Shown here piece after piece: positions 56,243-64,000 of a stretch of 64,000 nucleotides of DNA; positions within the stretch are counted from its first letter, which is position 1; the number at the start of each line of letters is the position of its first letter. Source of the DNA: Microbacterium sp. Leaf151. GTDB taxonomy: Bacteria > Actinomycetota > Actinomycetes > Actinomycetales > Microbacteriaceae. The stretch lies in NCBI RefSeq assembly GCF_001424225.1, contig NZ_LMOR01000001.1, positions 253,427 through 317,426 of the forward strand. The letters run 5' to 3'. The translations under genes and the position numbers were made by a program. Below the pieces are notes generated by a model. The model saw only the letters and a program-made list of their open reading frames with translations. It searched no databases and was not told the DNA's origin.

Positions 56243-59041
56243 ATGAGTACGGGCAGCGCTGCGCCGCGAGTCGCATCGGCCCGAGGCACCTCGATGGGCG
56301 ACCTCCTGGCGCGCGTCGCGGCGGGTCACCGCCCCGACGCCGATGAGACCGAGGCACTGCTGTACGCGCCCCTCGAGGCACTGCTGCCCGCGGCATCCGC
56401 TCTCCGAGATGAGGGACTCGCCCGCGCCGGCCGACCCGGCGTCATCACCTATTCGCGCAAGGTGTTCGTCCCTCTCACGACCCTGTGCCGCGACCGGTGC
56501 CACTACTGCGTGTTCGTCGACACGCCCGGCCAGCTCAACCTCCTGCGCAAACCCGCCTACATGAGCCCCGAGCAGGTGCTCACGGTGGTGCGCCAGGGGC
56601 AGGCCCTCGGCTGCAAAGAGGCGCTGCTCACCCTCGGCGACCGCCCCGAGGAGCGGTGGCCCGAGGCACGCGCCTGGCTCGACGCCCACGGCTTCGCCTC
56701 GACCATCGACTACGTGGCCCACATCGCCCGTCTCGTCACCGCCGAGACCGGCATGCTCGTGCACGCTAACCCCGGCGTGATGCATCCCGACGAACTGCAA
56801 ACGCTGCGCCCCGTCTCGCCGTCGATGGGCATGATGCTCGAGACCACCTCGCGGCGCCTGTACGAAGAGCCCGGCCAGGTGCACTTCGGCTCTCCTGACA
56901 AAGACCCCGCGCTGCGCCTGCAAGTCATCGACGACGCCGGGGCCGCCGGCATCCCGTTCACCACCGGCATCCTGGTGGGGATCGGCGAGACCGTGCGCGA
57001 CCGCGCCGAATCGCTCGTCGCGCTGCGCGAGCTCGACGACCGCCACGGGCACGTGCAAGAGGTGATCGTGCAGAACTTCCGCGCGAAGCCCCGTACGGCC
57101 ATGCAGGGCGCACCGGATGCCGACATGCACGACTACCTCGCGGCGGTCGCCGTCGCGCGGCTCGTGTTCGGCCCCGACATGCGCATCCAGGTGCCGCCGA
57201 ATCTCTCCGATCCGCGCGAGCTCGGCCTGCTCATCGAGGCCGGCGCCGACGACTGGGGAGGGGTGTCGCCGCTCACCGCCGACCACGTCAATCCCGAGCG
57301 CCCCTGGCCGCAGATCGACGACCTCGCCGCGCACACGTCCGCGCGCGGCTACCTGCTGCGCGAACGCCTCACCGCCCACCCCGAGTTCGTCCGCGATGCC
57401 GACCGCTGGATCGACCAGACGCTTCACGCGCCCCTGCGGGCATTGGCGGATGCCACGGGTCTCGCGGCCGACGTGAAGCCGGTCGGCGCGGTCGTGCCCG
57501 CGGTACCCGCGACGGGAGCGGCCGCGACCTTCGCGACTCCCTTGGCTCCCGCGGCCTCCGCGACGGCCGCGACGGGAGGAGAATCCGCCGCGGGAGGACG
57601 CACCGCCCCGGCCTCATCCTCCGCTGCCGGAATCCCCTCCGCCCCCGGCACCGACGCCGATTCGGGCGATTCCGCCGCGGCCGCTGGCCAGCGGCCCGGC
57701 GCCGATCCGGACCCCGTCGCCGTCACCTCCGAGACCTCTGCGACCTCCGCGACGTCCGTGACTCCCTCGACGGGAGGAGAATCCGCCGCGGGAGGACGCA
57801 TCGCCCCGGCCGCATCCTCCGCTGCCGTAATCTCCTCCGCTCCCGGCGCCGCCCCCGCCGCGGCGCTGCCCTCCGCCACCCACGCCGACGCCGGGGCTGC
57901 GCGGCCCGGCGCCGACCCGGGCGTCCGCCGGCTCGCCGAGCGCGCGGCATCCGGTCCCCTCGCCCTCGACGACAGCGACTGGGTGCGTCTGCTGCACGCG
58001 ACCGGCGCAGAGCTCGACGAGCTGACGGCCGTCGCCGACGACGCGCGGCGCTACACCGTCGGCGAGCCGATCACGCTCGTGCAGAACCGAAACCTCACCT
58101 CGACGGGCTTCCGCCGCACCGGACGCACCGGCCCGGGCGAGTTCGACCTCGACGACGCCACCGCCATCGCCGCGGATGCCGCCGACCTCGGCGCGACCGA
58201 GGTCTGCGTGCAGGGTGCGCTCCGCAACGACGAAGACCCCGCCGGGTACCTCGACATCGTGCGGGCCGTGAAGCGCGGGGCTCCCGGCATCCACGTGCAC
58301 GCCTACCGTCCGCTCGACGTGCGCGATCTCGCCGACCGGGGCGGCCTCGGGCTCGACGGTGCCCTCACGGCGATGCGCGAGGCGGGCGTCGACACCGTCC
58401 CCGGCACGGGTGTCAAAGTCCTCAGCGAGCGGGTGCGCGCGCTCGTCGCGCCGGGTGACCTCGAGATCGATCACTGGGTCGAGACCATCTCGGCGGCGCA
58501 TCGCGCCGGTTTCCGCTCGACCTCGGTGATCTTCTACGGCCACGTCGAGACGGCCGAAGAACGCATCGCGCACCTGCGGCGTCTGCGCGCGATCCAGGAC
58601 GAGACCCGCGGCTTCGCCGAGTTCGTCCCGATCCCCCTGCCCGGCGGCGACGTGCCGCTCGTCGCGGGCCGCGCGCCGATCGACGAGCATCGGGCGATGG
58701 TCGCGGTGTCGAGGCTGCTGCTGTCGGGCAGCATCCCGCACGTCCAGATCCCGTGGACCCGCGTGGGCGCCGAGACGTCGGCCGTGCTGCTGCGCTCGGG
58801 AGGCGACGACCTCGGCGGCACCCTCTACGACGGCCAGGTCCTGCCCGACGCGGGCATCGAGCAGGGGCTCGAACTGCCGGTCGCCGCGGCCGAACGCATC
58901 GCGCGGAGCCTCATGCGGCCGTTCCGTCTGCGCACGACCGACTATCAGGTGGCCACGGCTCTGCCCGATCCCTCCGCCCCGTACCTCGTCACGAGCGGGG
59001 GCACCCGTTACCCGCTCCCCGCCGACGGGCCGCGGCCGTGA
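56243..59041 (+). CDS. fbiC: FO synthase FbiC (CofG-CofH fusion) with cysteine-less CofH half
   Basis: 932 residues, longer than the usual 850-870. FbiC makes 7,8-didemethyl-8-hydroxy-5-deazariboflavin (FO), the F420 chromophore, from tyrosine and a ribityl-uracil. CofG half (about 60-400) is normal: CX3CX2C at C82, C86, C89 (LCRDRCHYCVF), NPGVMHPDEL, GETVRDR, VQNFRAKP. CofH half (about 560-925) keeps fold markers (GATEVCVQG, HVHAYRPLDV, VPGTGVKVL, FYGHVETAEERIAHLR, DDLGGTL), but the region that should be NRNINFTNxCYTGCRFC reads NRNLTSTGFRRTGRTGP. Cysteines become R624, R628 and P631. An unusual Ala/Ser/Pro linker (about 410-560) holds a duplicated segment. Activity of the second half is doubtful. 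Confidence 0.9.
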   Translation: MSTGSAAPRVASARGTSMGDLLARVAAGHRPDADETEALLYAPLEALLPAASALRDEGLARAGRPGVITYSRKVFVPLTTLCRDRCHYCVFVDTPGQLNLLRKPAYMSPEQVLTVVRQGQALGCKEALLTLGDRPEERWPEARAWLDAHGFASTIDYVAHIARLVTAETGMLVHANPGVMHPDELQTLRPVSPSMGMMLETTSRRLYEEPGQVHFGSPDKDPALRLQVIDDAGAAGIPFTTGILVGIGETVRDRAESLVALRELDDRHGHVQEVIVQNFRAKPRTAMQGAPDADMHDYLAAVAVARLVFGPDMRIQVPPNLSDPRELGLLIEAGADDWGGVSPLTADHVNPERPWPQIDDLAAHTSARGYLLRERLTAHPEFVRDADRWIDQTLHAPLRALADATGLAADVKPVGAVVPAVPATGAAATFATPLAPAASATAATGGESAAGGRTAPASSSAAGIPSAPGTDADSGDSAAAAGQRPGADPDPVAVTSETSATSATSVTPSTGGESAAGGRIAPAASSAAVISSAPGAAPAAALPSATHADAGAARPGADPGVRRLAERAASGPLALDDSDWVRLLHATGAELDELTAVADDARRYTVGEPITLVQNRNLTSTGFRRTGRTGPGEFDLDDATAIAADAADLGATEVCVQGALRNDEDPAGYLDIVRAVKRGAPGIHVHAYRPLDVRDLADRGGLGLDGALTAMREAGVDTVPGTGVKVLSERVRALVAPGDLEIDHWVETISAAHRAGFRSTSVIFYGHVETAEERIAHLRRLRAIQDETRGFAEFVPIPLPGGDVPLVAGRAPIDEHRAMVAVSRLLLSGSIPHVQIPWTRVGAETSAVLLRSGGDDLGGTLYDGQVLPDAGIEQGLELPVAAAERIARSLMRPFRLRTTDYQVATALPDPSAPYLVTSGGTRYPLPADGPRP
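57571..57847 (+). repeat. 79-bp direct repeat in the fbiC linker
   Basis: Copy 1 at 57571-57649 and copy 2 at 57769-57847 are over 90% identical and in frame, both starting GACGGGAGGAGAATCC. They encode TGGESAAGGRTAPA and TGGESAAGGRIAPA, each followed by SSAA and SAPG. 198 nt lie between starts. Confidence 0.85.
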
Positions 59042-60531
59042 GGGTCGTCGACGTCGCGATCGTCGGCGCCGGCTTCGCCGGACTCGCCATGGCCGGAGCC
59101 CTGCGCCGAGCGGGACGCGACGACATCGTCGTGCTCGAACGCGCCGATGACGTCGGCGGCACGTGGCGCGACAACACCTATCCCGGTGTGGCGTGCGACG
59201 TGCCCGCGCACCTCTACAGCCTCGCCGCCCACCCCCACGCCGGCTGGTCGCGCACGTTCGCGCCGGGCCAGGAGATACAGACGTACCTGCGGGGCGTCGC
59301 CGCCCGCGAGGGCCTCGGCGACCGGTTGCGCCTTCGCACCCCCCTTCTCGGCGCGCAATGGGATGCCGCAGGCTCGGTCTGGCGCCTCGACACGGGCGCC
59401 GAACCCGTCGTGGCCCGCTCCCTCGTGCTGGCGTGCGGCCGCCTCACCGAGCCGCACGTCCCCGGCATCCCCGGACTCGAATCCTTCGACGGCCCGATCT
59501 TCCACACCGCACGGTGGGATCACAGCGTCGACCTCACCGGCACGCGCGTCGCGGTCGTCGGTACGGGCGCGAGCGCCGTACAGCTGGTGCCCGAGCTCGC
59601 CCGTCGCGGCGCCCGGGTGACGCTGTTCCAGCGCACACCGGCGTGGATCGTGCCCCGCGGGGGCGGCGATATCGCCGACGTCGATCGGGATCACCTCGAC
59701 GCTCACCCCGGCGACCTGGCGCGCCTGCGCGCCGACCTCTACGCCGAAGGCGAGCAGCGCTATGCCTCGCGCTCGGGCGACGCCGCGGCGTCCGCCGCCG
59801 CCCGCGCCACCGCGCTCGACCACCTGCACGCCCAGGTCGCCGACCCGGCGCTGCGTGCCGTCCTCACCCCCGATTACGCCTTCGGATGCAAGCGCGTGCT
59901 GCTCTCCGACGCGTTCTACCCCGCCGTGGCCTCGGATGCCGTGACCCTCGAACCCACAGCCCTCGCCGCCGTCGACGGCCCGATGCTGACGGCCGCGAGG
60001 GGTGAGCGCTACGAGGCCGACGTGCTCGTGCTGGCCACGGGCTTCGCGTCGGCCCAGCAGCCCTACGCCGACCTCGTGCGGGGCGAGGAGGTCACGCTCG
60101 CGGAGCACTGGTCCGAGGGCATGACCTCGTTCGGTTCGACGGTGGTCGCGGGCTTCCCCAACCTCTTCGTGTTGAACGGCCCGAACGCCAGCCTGGGTCA
60201 CAACTCGGCCGTCCTCATGGCCGAGGAGCAGGCGGCCTACGTCGTACGCGCTCTCTGCGAGCGCGACCGCCGCCCCGAGCCCGTCCTGCGCGTACGCCCC
60301 GAAGCCGAGGCGGCCTATACCGACGAGATCGCCGCCGCCGCGGCATCCACCCCCTGGCTGACCGGCGGATGCCGCAACTGGTACGTCGACGACCGCTCGG
60401 GCCGGCTCACTCTGCTCTGGCCGGGGACGGTGCAAGCGTTCCGTGAGCGCCTGGCCGGAACCGACGGGTCGGAGTTCGAGCCCGTCCACACCCCCGTCAT
60501 AGAGTCCACCCCCACCCATCCGCACGCCTAG
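59038..60531 (+). CDS. FAD-dependent Baeyer-Villiger-type monooxygenase
   Basis: 497 residues from GTG 59038, overlapping the fbiC stop (GTGA). FAD-binding GAGFAGLAMAGAL at the N-terminus; NADPH-binding GTGASAVQLVPEL near residue 178; between them FDGPIFHTARWDHSVD, the FxGxxxHxxxW(D/P) fingerprint of Baeyer-Villiger and N-hydroxylating monooxygenases. VLATGFASAQ near residue 345 is a late FAD motif. Inserts oxygen into a ketone or N-hydroxylates an amine; substrate unknown. It is translationally coupled to fbiC and 11 nt before fgd, an unexpected position in an F420 operon. Confidence 0.9.
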   Translation: MRVVDVAIVGAGFAGLAMAGALRRAGRDDIVVLERADDVGGTWRDNTYPGVACDVPAHLYSLAAHPHAGWSRTFAPGQEIQTYLRGVAAREGLGDRLRLRTPLLGAQWDAAGSVWRLDTGAEPVVARSLVLACGRLTEPHVPGIPGLESFDGPIFHTARWDHSVDLTGTRVAVVGTGASAVQLVPELARRGARVTLFQRTPAWIVPRGGGDIADVDRDHLDAHPGDLARLRADLYAEGEQRYASRSGDAAASAAARATALDHLHAQVADPALRAVLTPDYAFGCKRVLLSDAFYPAVASDAVTLEPTALAAVDGPMLTAARGERYEADVLVLATGFASAQQPYADLVRGEEVTLAEHWSEGMTSFGSTVVAGFPNLFVLNGPNASLGHNSAVLMAEEQAAYVVRALCERDRRPEPVLRVRPEAEAAYTDEIAAAAASTPWLTGGCRNWYVDDRSGRLTLLWPGTVQAFRERLAGTDGSEFEPVHTPVIESTPTHPHA

Positions 60532-60542
60532 GAGACACAGTC

Positions 60543-61553
60543 ATGAGCGTTCCGCTGAGATTCGGTTACAAGGCCTCGAGCGAGCAGTTCGGCCCCAACG
60601 AACTGCTCGACTTCGGTGTGATGGCGGAGCAGGTGGGCTTCGACTCCGTCTTCCTCTCCGACCACCTGCAGCCGTGGATGCACGACGGCGGCCACGCCCC
60701 CAACGCCCTGCCCTGGCTCGGCGCCCTGGGTGCACGTACCGAGCGCGTCATCATCGGCACGAGCGTGCTCACCCCCACCTTCCGCTACCACCCGGGTGTC
60801 GTCGCTCAGGTCTTCGCCACCCTCGGCGTGATGTACCCGGGTCGCGTCGTCCTCGGCGTCGGCACCGGCGAGGCCCTCAACGAGGTCACCCTCGGGCTGG
60901 AATGGCCCGACCCGCCCGAACGCTTCCAGCGCCTCAAAGAGGCGATCACGATCATCAATGAACTGTGGGCGGGCGAGCGGGTCACCTACGAGGGCACGTA
61001 CTACTCGGTGAAGGACGCCACGATCTACGACCGCCCCGAACAGAAGGTGCCCATCTACATCGGCGCCTCCGGTCCCGCGGCCACGCGCCTGGCCGGCCGC
61101 ATCGCCGAGGGGTACATCACCACGAGCGGTAAGGATGCCGAGCTGTACACCGGCAAGCTCCTCCCGGCCCTCGACGACGGGCTGTCGAAGGCCGGGCGCA
61201 CGCGCGACGACGTCGACACGCTCATGGAGGTCAAGGTCTCGTACCACCCCGACCACGACACCGCGCTCGAGAAGACGCGCTTCTGGGCCCCGCTCGCCCT
61301 CAGCGCCGAAGAGAAGATGAGCGTGCACGACCCCCTCGAGATGCAGCGGCTCGCGAACGAACTGCCGATCGAGCGCGCGGCGTCCCGGTTCATCGTGTCG
61401 ACCGACCCCGACGAGCACGTGGAGCGCATCGCGCGCTACGTCGACCTCGGCTTCCGCCACCTGGTGTTCCACGACCCCGGGCACGACCAGAAGCAGTTCT
61501 TGACGATGTACGGCGAGGAGATCCTGCCGCGCCTGCGCAAGCGCTTCAGCTGA
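60543..61553 (+). CDS. fgd: F420-dependent glucose-6-phosphate dehydrogenase
   Basis: 336 residues from ATG 60543 with AGGAG upstream. Luciferase-like fold that reduces F420 with glucose 6-phosphate. Active-site residues of mycobacterial FGD1 are kept one position later: His41 and Trp45 in SDHLQPW, Glu110 in GVGTGEALNE; the phosphate-binding Lys and Arg region (SGKDAELYTGK, EKMSVHDPLEMQRLAN, SRFIVSTDP) is also present. It follows fbiC and the monooxygenase in one operon, making it the F420H2 source for F420-dependent steps. Confidence 0.95.
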   Translation: MSVPLRFGYKASSEQFGPNELLDFGVMAEQVGFDSVFLSDHLQPWMHDGGHAPNALPWLGALGARTERVIIGTSVLTPTFRYHPGVVAQVFATLGVMYPGRVVLGVGTGEALNEVTLGLEWPDPPERFQRLKEAITIINELWAGERVTYEGTYYSVKDATIYDRPEQKVPIYIGASGPAATRLAGRIAEGYITTSGKDAELYTGKLLPALDDGLSKAGRTRDDVDTLMEVKVSYHPDHDTALEKTRFWAPLALSAEEKMSVHDPLEMQRLANELPIERAASRFIVSTDPDEHVERIARYVDLGFRHLVFHDPGHDQKQFLTMYGEEILPRLRKRFS

Positions 61554-61591
61554 CACGGGGGCACCGCCGACGGCGGGATGACGCGCGCTTC

Positions 61592-61633
61592 CCGAGATGA
61601 CCCGTAATTCATCGCAGACGCGGGTCATCTCGG
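61592..61633. repeat. Inverted repeat after fgd (family D)
   Basis: CCGAGATGACCCG (61592-61604) pairs exactly with CGGGTCATCTCGG (61621-61633), 16-nt loop. 39 nt after the fgd stop and about 80 nt before cofC. It may be a terminator lacking a T-run, or a REP-like element. Confidence 0.65.
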
Positions 61634-61714
61634 CGATCGCGGATCACCTCGCCGGTCACTGATTCACGATCTCAGACGCGCCCGCGCCCGTGAACGTCGG
61701 GGGTTCGGCGCACA

Positions 61715-62359
61715 ATGGACGCGATGAGCATTCCTGACACCTCCGGCTGGACGATCATCGTCCCGGTGAAACCCGCCGCCGTCGGCAAGTCGCGTCTGAC
61801 CGACGTCGGCACCGACCGAGAGGCGCTCGCGCGCGCCATCGCCCACGACACCATCGCCGCCGCGGCGGCCGCCGATCTGGTGTCCCGGGTCATCGTCGTC
61901 ACCGACGACGAGGGCGTCCGTACCGAGTTCCGCAGATCGCGCATCGTCGAGGTGATCCCCGAGGGCGACATCCGCGGCCTCGACGCCGCCATCGCGCTCG
62001 GCGCCGCCGTTGCCGGCCAGAGCACCGCACGCGCCGCCCTGCTCGGCGACCTGCCCGCTCTGCGCGCCGCCGACCTCGACTTCGCGCTCGAGCTCGCGGC
62101 ATCCGTCGAGCGGGGTTTGGTTCCGGATGCCGAGACCACCGGCTCCACGCTCGTCACCGCCCGCGCCGGGGCGGTGTGGGTTTCGGCCTTCGGCGAGGAC
62201 TCCGCGGCCCGCCACCGCCTGCTCGGCTGCACCGACCTCGCCGTCGAGCGCGACTCGACGCTGCGTCGCGACGTCGACACCGCCGCGCAGCTGTCTCAGG
62301 CCGTGACGCTCGGCGTGGGTGCGCACACCTCGGCGGTCCTGGCGGCCGCGGCGGCCTAG
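61715..62359 (+). CDS. cofC: 2-phospho-L-lactate/phosphoenolpyruvate guanylyltransferase (CofC/FbiD)
   Basis: 214 residues from ATG 61715 (MDAMSIPDTSGW); ATG 61724 is an alternative. Nucleotidyltransferase fold: TIIVPVKPAAVGKSRL (GTP-binding Lys residues) near 13-28, VIVVTDDEGV, GLDAAIALGAA, AALLGDLPALRAADL with Asp as metal ligand, and GSTLVTA. Activates phosphoenolpyruvate or phospholactate with GTP to feed CofD. Convergent with cofD/fbiA. Confidence 0.93.
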   Translation: MDAMSIPDTSGWTIIVPVKPAAVGKSRLTDVGTDREALARAIAHDTIAAAAAADLVSRVIVVTDDEGVRTEFRRSRIVEVIPEGDIRGLDAAIALGAAVAGQSTARAALLGDLPALRAADLDFALELAASVERGLVPDAETTGSTLVTARAGAVWVSAFGEDSAARHRLLGCTDLAVERDSTLRRDVDTAAQLSQAVTLGVGAHTSAVLAAAAA

Positions 62360-62529
62360 TCCCCCGGCATCGCGCGCGCGTTCCGCCCGCCGCGTGATGA
62401 ACGGAATCGGCCGTGCGCTTCGCCCAATCCCGCCGCACATCGCTCAGTCCGACGAGCCGGCGCACATCCCCGGCGTGGTTACCGCCCCTCGGGCCGCGGC
62501 ACCGCCGTGGCGATGATGGCCGAGGCTCC

Positions 62530-62701
62530 TCACCCCGACGCCGCCCGGACGGGCGGCCCGCCTCACGCCTCGAGCGCCGCCTCAGCGATCGCAGCCGAAG
62601 CGTGGTCACCGCCCCTCACCCCGCCGCCGCCCGGACGGGCGGCCCGCCTCACGCCTCGAGCGCCGCCTCAGCGATCGCAGCCGAAGCGTCTTCGTCGCTC
62701 A
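62530..62701. repeat. 86-bp tandem duplication over the fbiA 3' end
   Basis: Copy 2 (62616-62701) includes the last codons and stop of fbiA; copy 1 (62530-62615) lies just downstream of that stop and is nearly identical (shared GCCTCACGCCTCGAGCGCCG). The duplication fills most of the convergent gap between cofC and fbiA; nothing else is coded there. Confidence 0.88.
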
Positions 62702-63614
62702 TCCACAGCGGTCGCACGACGGCACGGATCCCCGCGGCCTCGACCTCCGCCGCGGCGGCCGCGTCCTCCTCGGCCAGCAGCCACGCGTCGAGCACGCCGT
62801 CCGCCGACCGCGCCCCGTAATGCTGCGCCACCGCCGCGGCAGACGTCTCCACCCCGATCGCCGTCAGGCAGACGTCCGCCATCCCGCGCACGACCCGCCC
62901 ACCGATGATCGGCGACACGCCCACCACCCGCGCCGCGGTTTCGCGCAGGGCCTCGCGCACACCCGGCACCGCGAGGATCGGACCGATCGACACGACGGGG
63001 TTCGACGGGGCCAGCAGCACCACGTCGGCCGCAGCGATCGCATCCGTGACTCCGGGCGCGGGGACGGCATCCGTGATCCCGGGGTTCTCGAACGCGCGGG
63101 GCGTGAGCTTCGCGCGGTGACGGGTCCACCACTCCTGGAAGTGCAGGCGACCGCCGTCCTCCAGGAGCACGTGCGTGTCGACCTCGCTGTCGGTCATGGG
63201 CAGCAGACGGATGCCGAGCGGCCACCGCTCCGCCATACGGGCGAGCACGTGACTCGGGGTGAGACCCTCGCGCAGCCACCCGGTGCGCGCCAGGTGCGTG
63301 CCGAGGTCGAGGTCGCCCAGGGTGAACCAGGGCCAGCCGGCGCCCCACGCCTGGAGCTCTTCGTTGACACGCTCGGTGTCGCCCGCGCGTCCCCATCCGC
63401 GCACGGTGTCGTTCTGCCCCGCCAACGCGTAGGTGATCGAGTCGACGTCGGGCTGCAGACGCACGCCGGAGAGCCAGAGATCGTCACCGGTGTTGACCAC
63501 GACGGTGGCCTCGGGCGCGCCGAGCCGACGAAGGGCCGCGCGCACGCCGAGCGTGAACTTCGACCCCCCGACTCCTCCGGCGAGCACGACGACGCGGGGC
63601 TGACGAATATGCAT
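62649..63614 (-). CDS. fbiA: 2-phospho-L-lactate transferase (CofD/FbiA)
   Basis: 321 residues from ATG 63614. Transfers the phospholactyl or enolpyruvyl-phosphate group from the CofC product to FO, making F420-0. Motifs: VVLAGGVGGSKFTLGV (residues 9-24), VVVNTGDDLWLSGVRLQPDVDSI, LARTGWLREGLTPSHV, LLPMTDSEVDTHV, HFQEWW and APSNPVVSIGPILAVPG. Full length. Convergent with cofC; fbiB, the glutamyl ligase, is not in the window. Confidence 0.95.
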   Translation of the reverse strand: MHIRQPRVVVLAGGVGGSKFTLGVRAALRRLGAPEATVVVNTGDDLWLSGVRLQPDVDSITYALAGQNDTVRGWGRAGDTERVNEELQAWGAGWPWFTLGDLDLGTHLARTGWLREGLTPSHVLARMAERWPLGIRLLPMTDSEVDTHVLLEDGGRLHFQEWWTRHRAKLTPRAFENPGITDAVPAPGVTDAIAAADVVLLAPSNPVVSIGPILAVPGVREALRETAARVVGVSPIIGGRVVRGMADVCLTAIGVETSAAAVAQHYGARSADGVLDAWLLAEEDAAAAAEVEAAGIRAVVRPLWMSDEDASAAIAEAALEA

Positions 63615-63823
63615 CCGTCCAGTCTTCCACCGCGCCGTGCGCGATCGCGCGGGATGCGATGGCGCACGGCGTGCGCGCAGCGTCGGAGATCCGGACGACG
63701 GTCCCGCCGCCGGCCGCGCAATTCCGCGGGGCGGTTGTCACCGGTCCGCTCATCTTCCGGAATTTCGCACAGCCGAGCCGTGCAACGCATCCGGGCGCCG
63801 GCGTGAGAGACAGACGCGCGGCG
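63615..63823. other. Upstream region of fbiA, no gene seen
   Basis: Contains GCGCACGGCGTGCGCGC, a short palindrome near 63662-63678, and a TTCCGGAATTTCGC stretch near 63754. No RNA gene or supported coding frame was found. Confidence 0.5.
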
Positions 63824-63967
63824 TCACGCCGCACGCCGTCGGCGCGGCTGCCAGGTCGCGCGATGACGCCGAGGTGTCATCGAGGTCGGCCGGAGGGCGG
63901 CGATCCGCGTCACAACCCCGGACACGGTGCGAGAGGCGGACACGGGGATCGGACGGTTGTCGGTCAT
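63824..63967 (-). CDS. Possible small basic protein
   Basis: 47 codons from ATG 63967 (MTDNRPIPVSASRTVSGVVT) to the stop at 63824, with a basic C-terminal half (TPRRHRATWQPRRRRAA). The upstream sequence on the minus strand (CGAGGCTGGACGC before the ATG) has a weak GGAC ribosome site. Similar short Arg-rich proteins are common in this order, but coding cannot be confirmed here. Close to the window end. Confidence 0.3.
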   Translation of the reverse strand: MTDNRPIPVSASRTVSGVVTRIAALRPTSMTPRRHRATWQPRRRRAA

Positions 63968-64000
63968 GCGTCCAGCCTCGACGGGAGCGCTCGCACCCAC

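Noticed and set aside
58079..58144. Frameshift explaining loss of the CofH cysteines
   Set aside because: The other two frames there have no cysteines, and the surrounding frame is continuous and matches CofH on both sides.

Overview
The window is high-GC (roughly 70%), densely packed actinobacterial chromosome. Gene content and style point to the Microbacteriaceae, most likely Microbacterium or a close relative. The signs are coenzyme F420 genes, a GntR-linked methylcitrate operon, DUF222/HNH and DUF5302 proteins, frequent GTG starts, 1- and 4-nt gene overlaps, and a striking abundance of the heptamer GGATGCC/GGCATCC. No rRNA, tRNA, phage, IS element or CRISPR array was seen.

Layout. 1-4660: methylcitrate cycle operon on the minus strand (GntR regulator, prpD, prpB, prpC), with prpC cut by the window edge. 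4.8-10.7 kb: TetR regulator divergent from a quinone-reductase-like gene, then a Nudix hydrolase, a DUF4407 membrane protein and an aldo/keto reductase. 11-14.2 kb: an ABC-2 exporter and rlmN. 14.4-19.7 kb: a beta-glucoside operon (LicT antiterminator, RAT/terminator, EIIBCA permease, 6-phospho-beta-glucosidase, HAD phosphatase). 19.9-28.1 kb: an FCD-type GntR regulator divergent from six overlapping genes: a Dpp-like importer with fused ATPases, a cytosine-deaminase-like amidohydrolase and an ornithine-cyclodeaminase-like protein. 28.5-30.9 kb: SDR, enoyl-CoA hydratase and SDR, a fatty-acyl-CoA type operon. 31-33.4 kb: a membrane protein, an acetyltransferase and an APH-like kinase. 33.5-36.5 kb: YkoEDC thiamine-precursor ECF importer under a TPP riboswitch. 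36.5-41.5 kb: D,D-carboxypeptidase, YtrA-type GntR, DUF222/HNH protein, GNAT and SDR. 41.8-44.9 kb: a second TPP riboswitch before thiM-thiE-thiD/tenA. 45-52.4 kb: small hypotheticals, J-domain protein, LssY_C protein, hydroxyisobutyryl-CoA hydrolase, an ABC exporter and a TauE-like permease. 52.5-56 kb: a large secreted GH43 enzyme with a LacI-type operator. 56.2-63.6 kb: an F420 locus (fbiC, a Baeyer-Villiger-type monooxygenase, fgd, cofC/fbiD, cofD/fbiA).

How the genes fit together. The cell appears to live on plant-type carbon: beta-glucosides through the PTS, arabinan-like glycans through GH43, propionyl-CoA through the methylcitrate cycle. It imports and salvages thiamine pieces under two TPP switches, and it makes and uses F420. 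The six-gene importer/amidohydrolase/cyclodeaminase operon looks like a catabolic module for an unidentified nitrogenous compound.

The most unusual points are these. (1) The CofH half of the FbiC fusion has lost all three cysteines of its radical-SAM CX3CX2C motif, while the CofG half is intact and the rest of the F420 locus is present. (2) Several families of long imperfect palindromes sit mostly between convergent genes, one of them (with TAAACGC/GCGTTTA arms) near-perfect over 26 bp. (3) Tandem duplications include copies of the 3' ends of fbiA and of a GntR gene. (4) Three spaced TGGTAnnCC operator-like sites lie before the Dpp-like operon.
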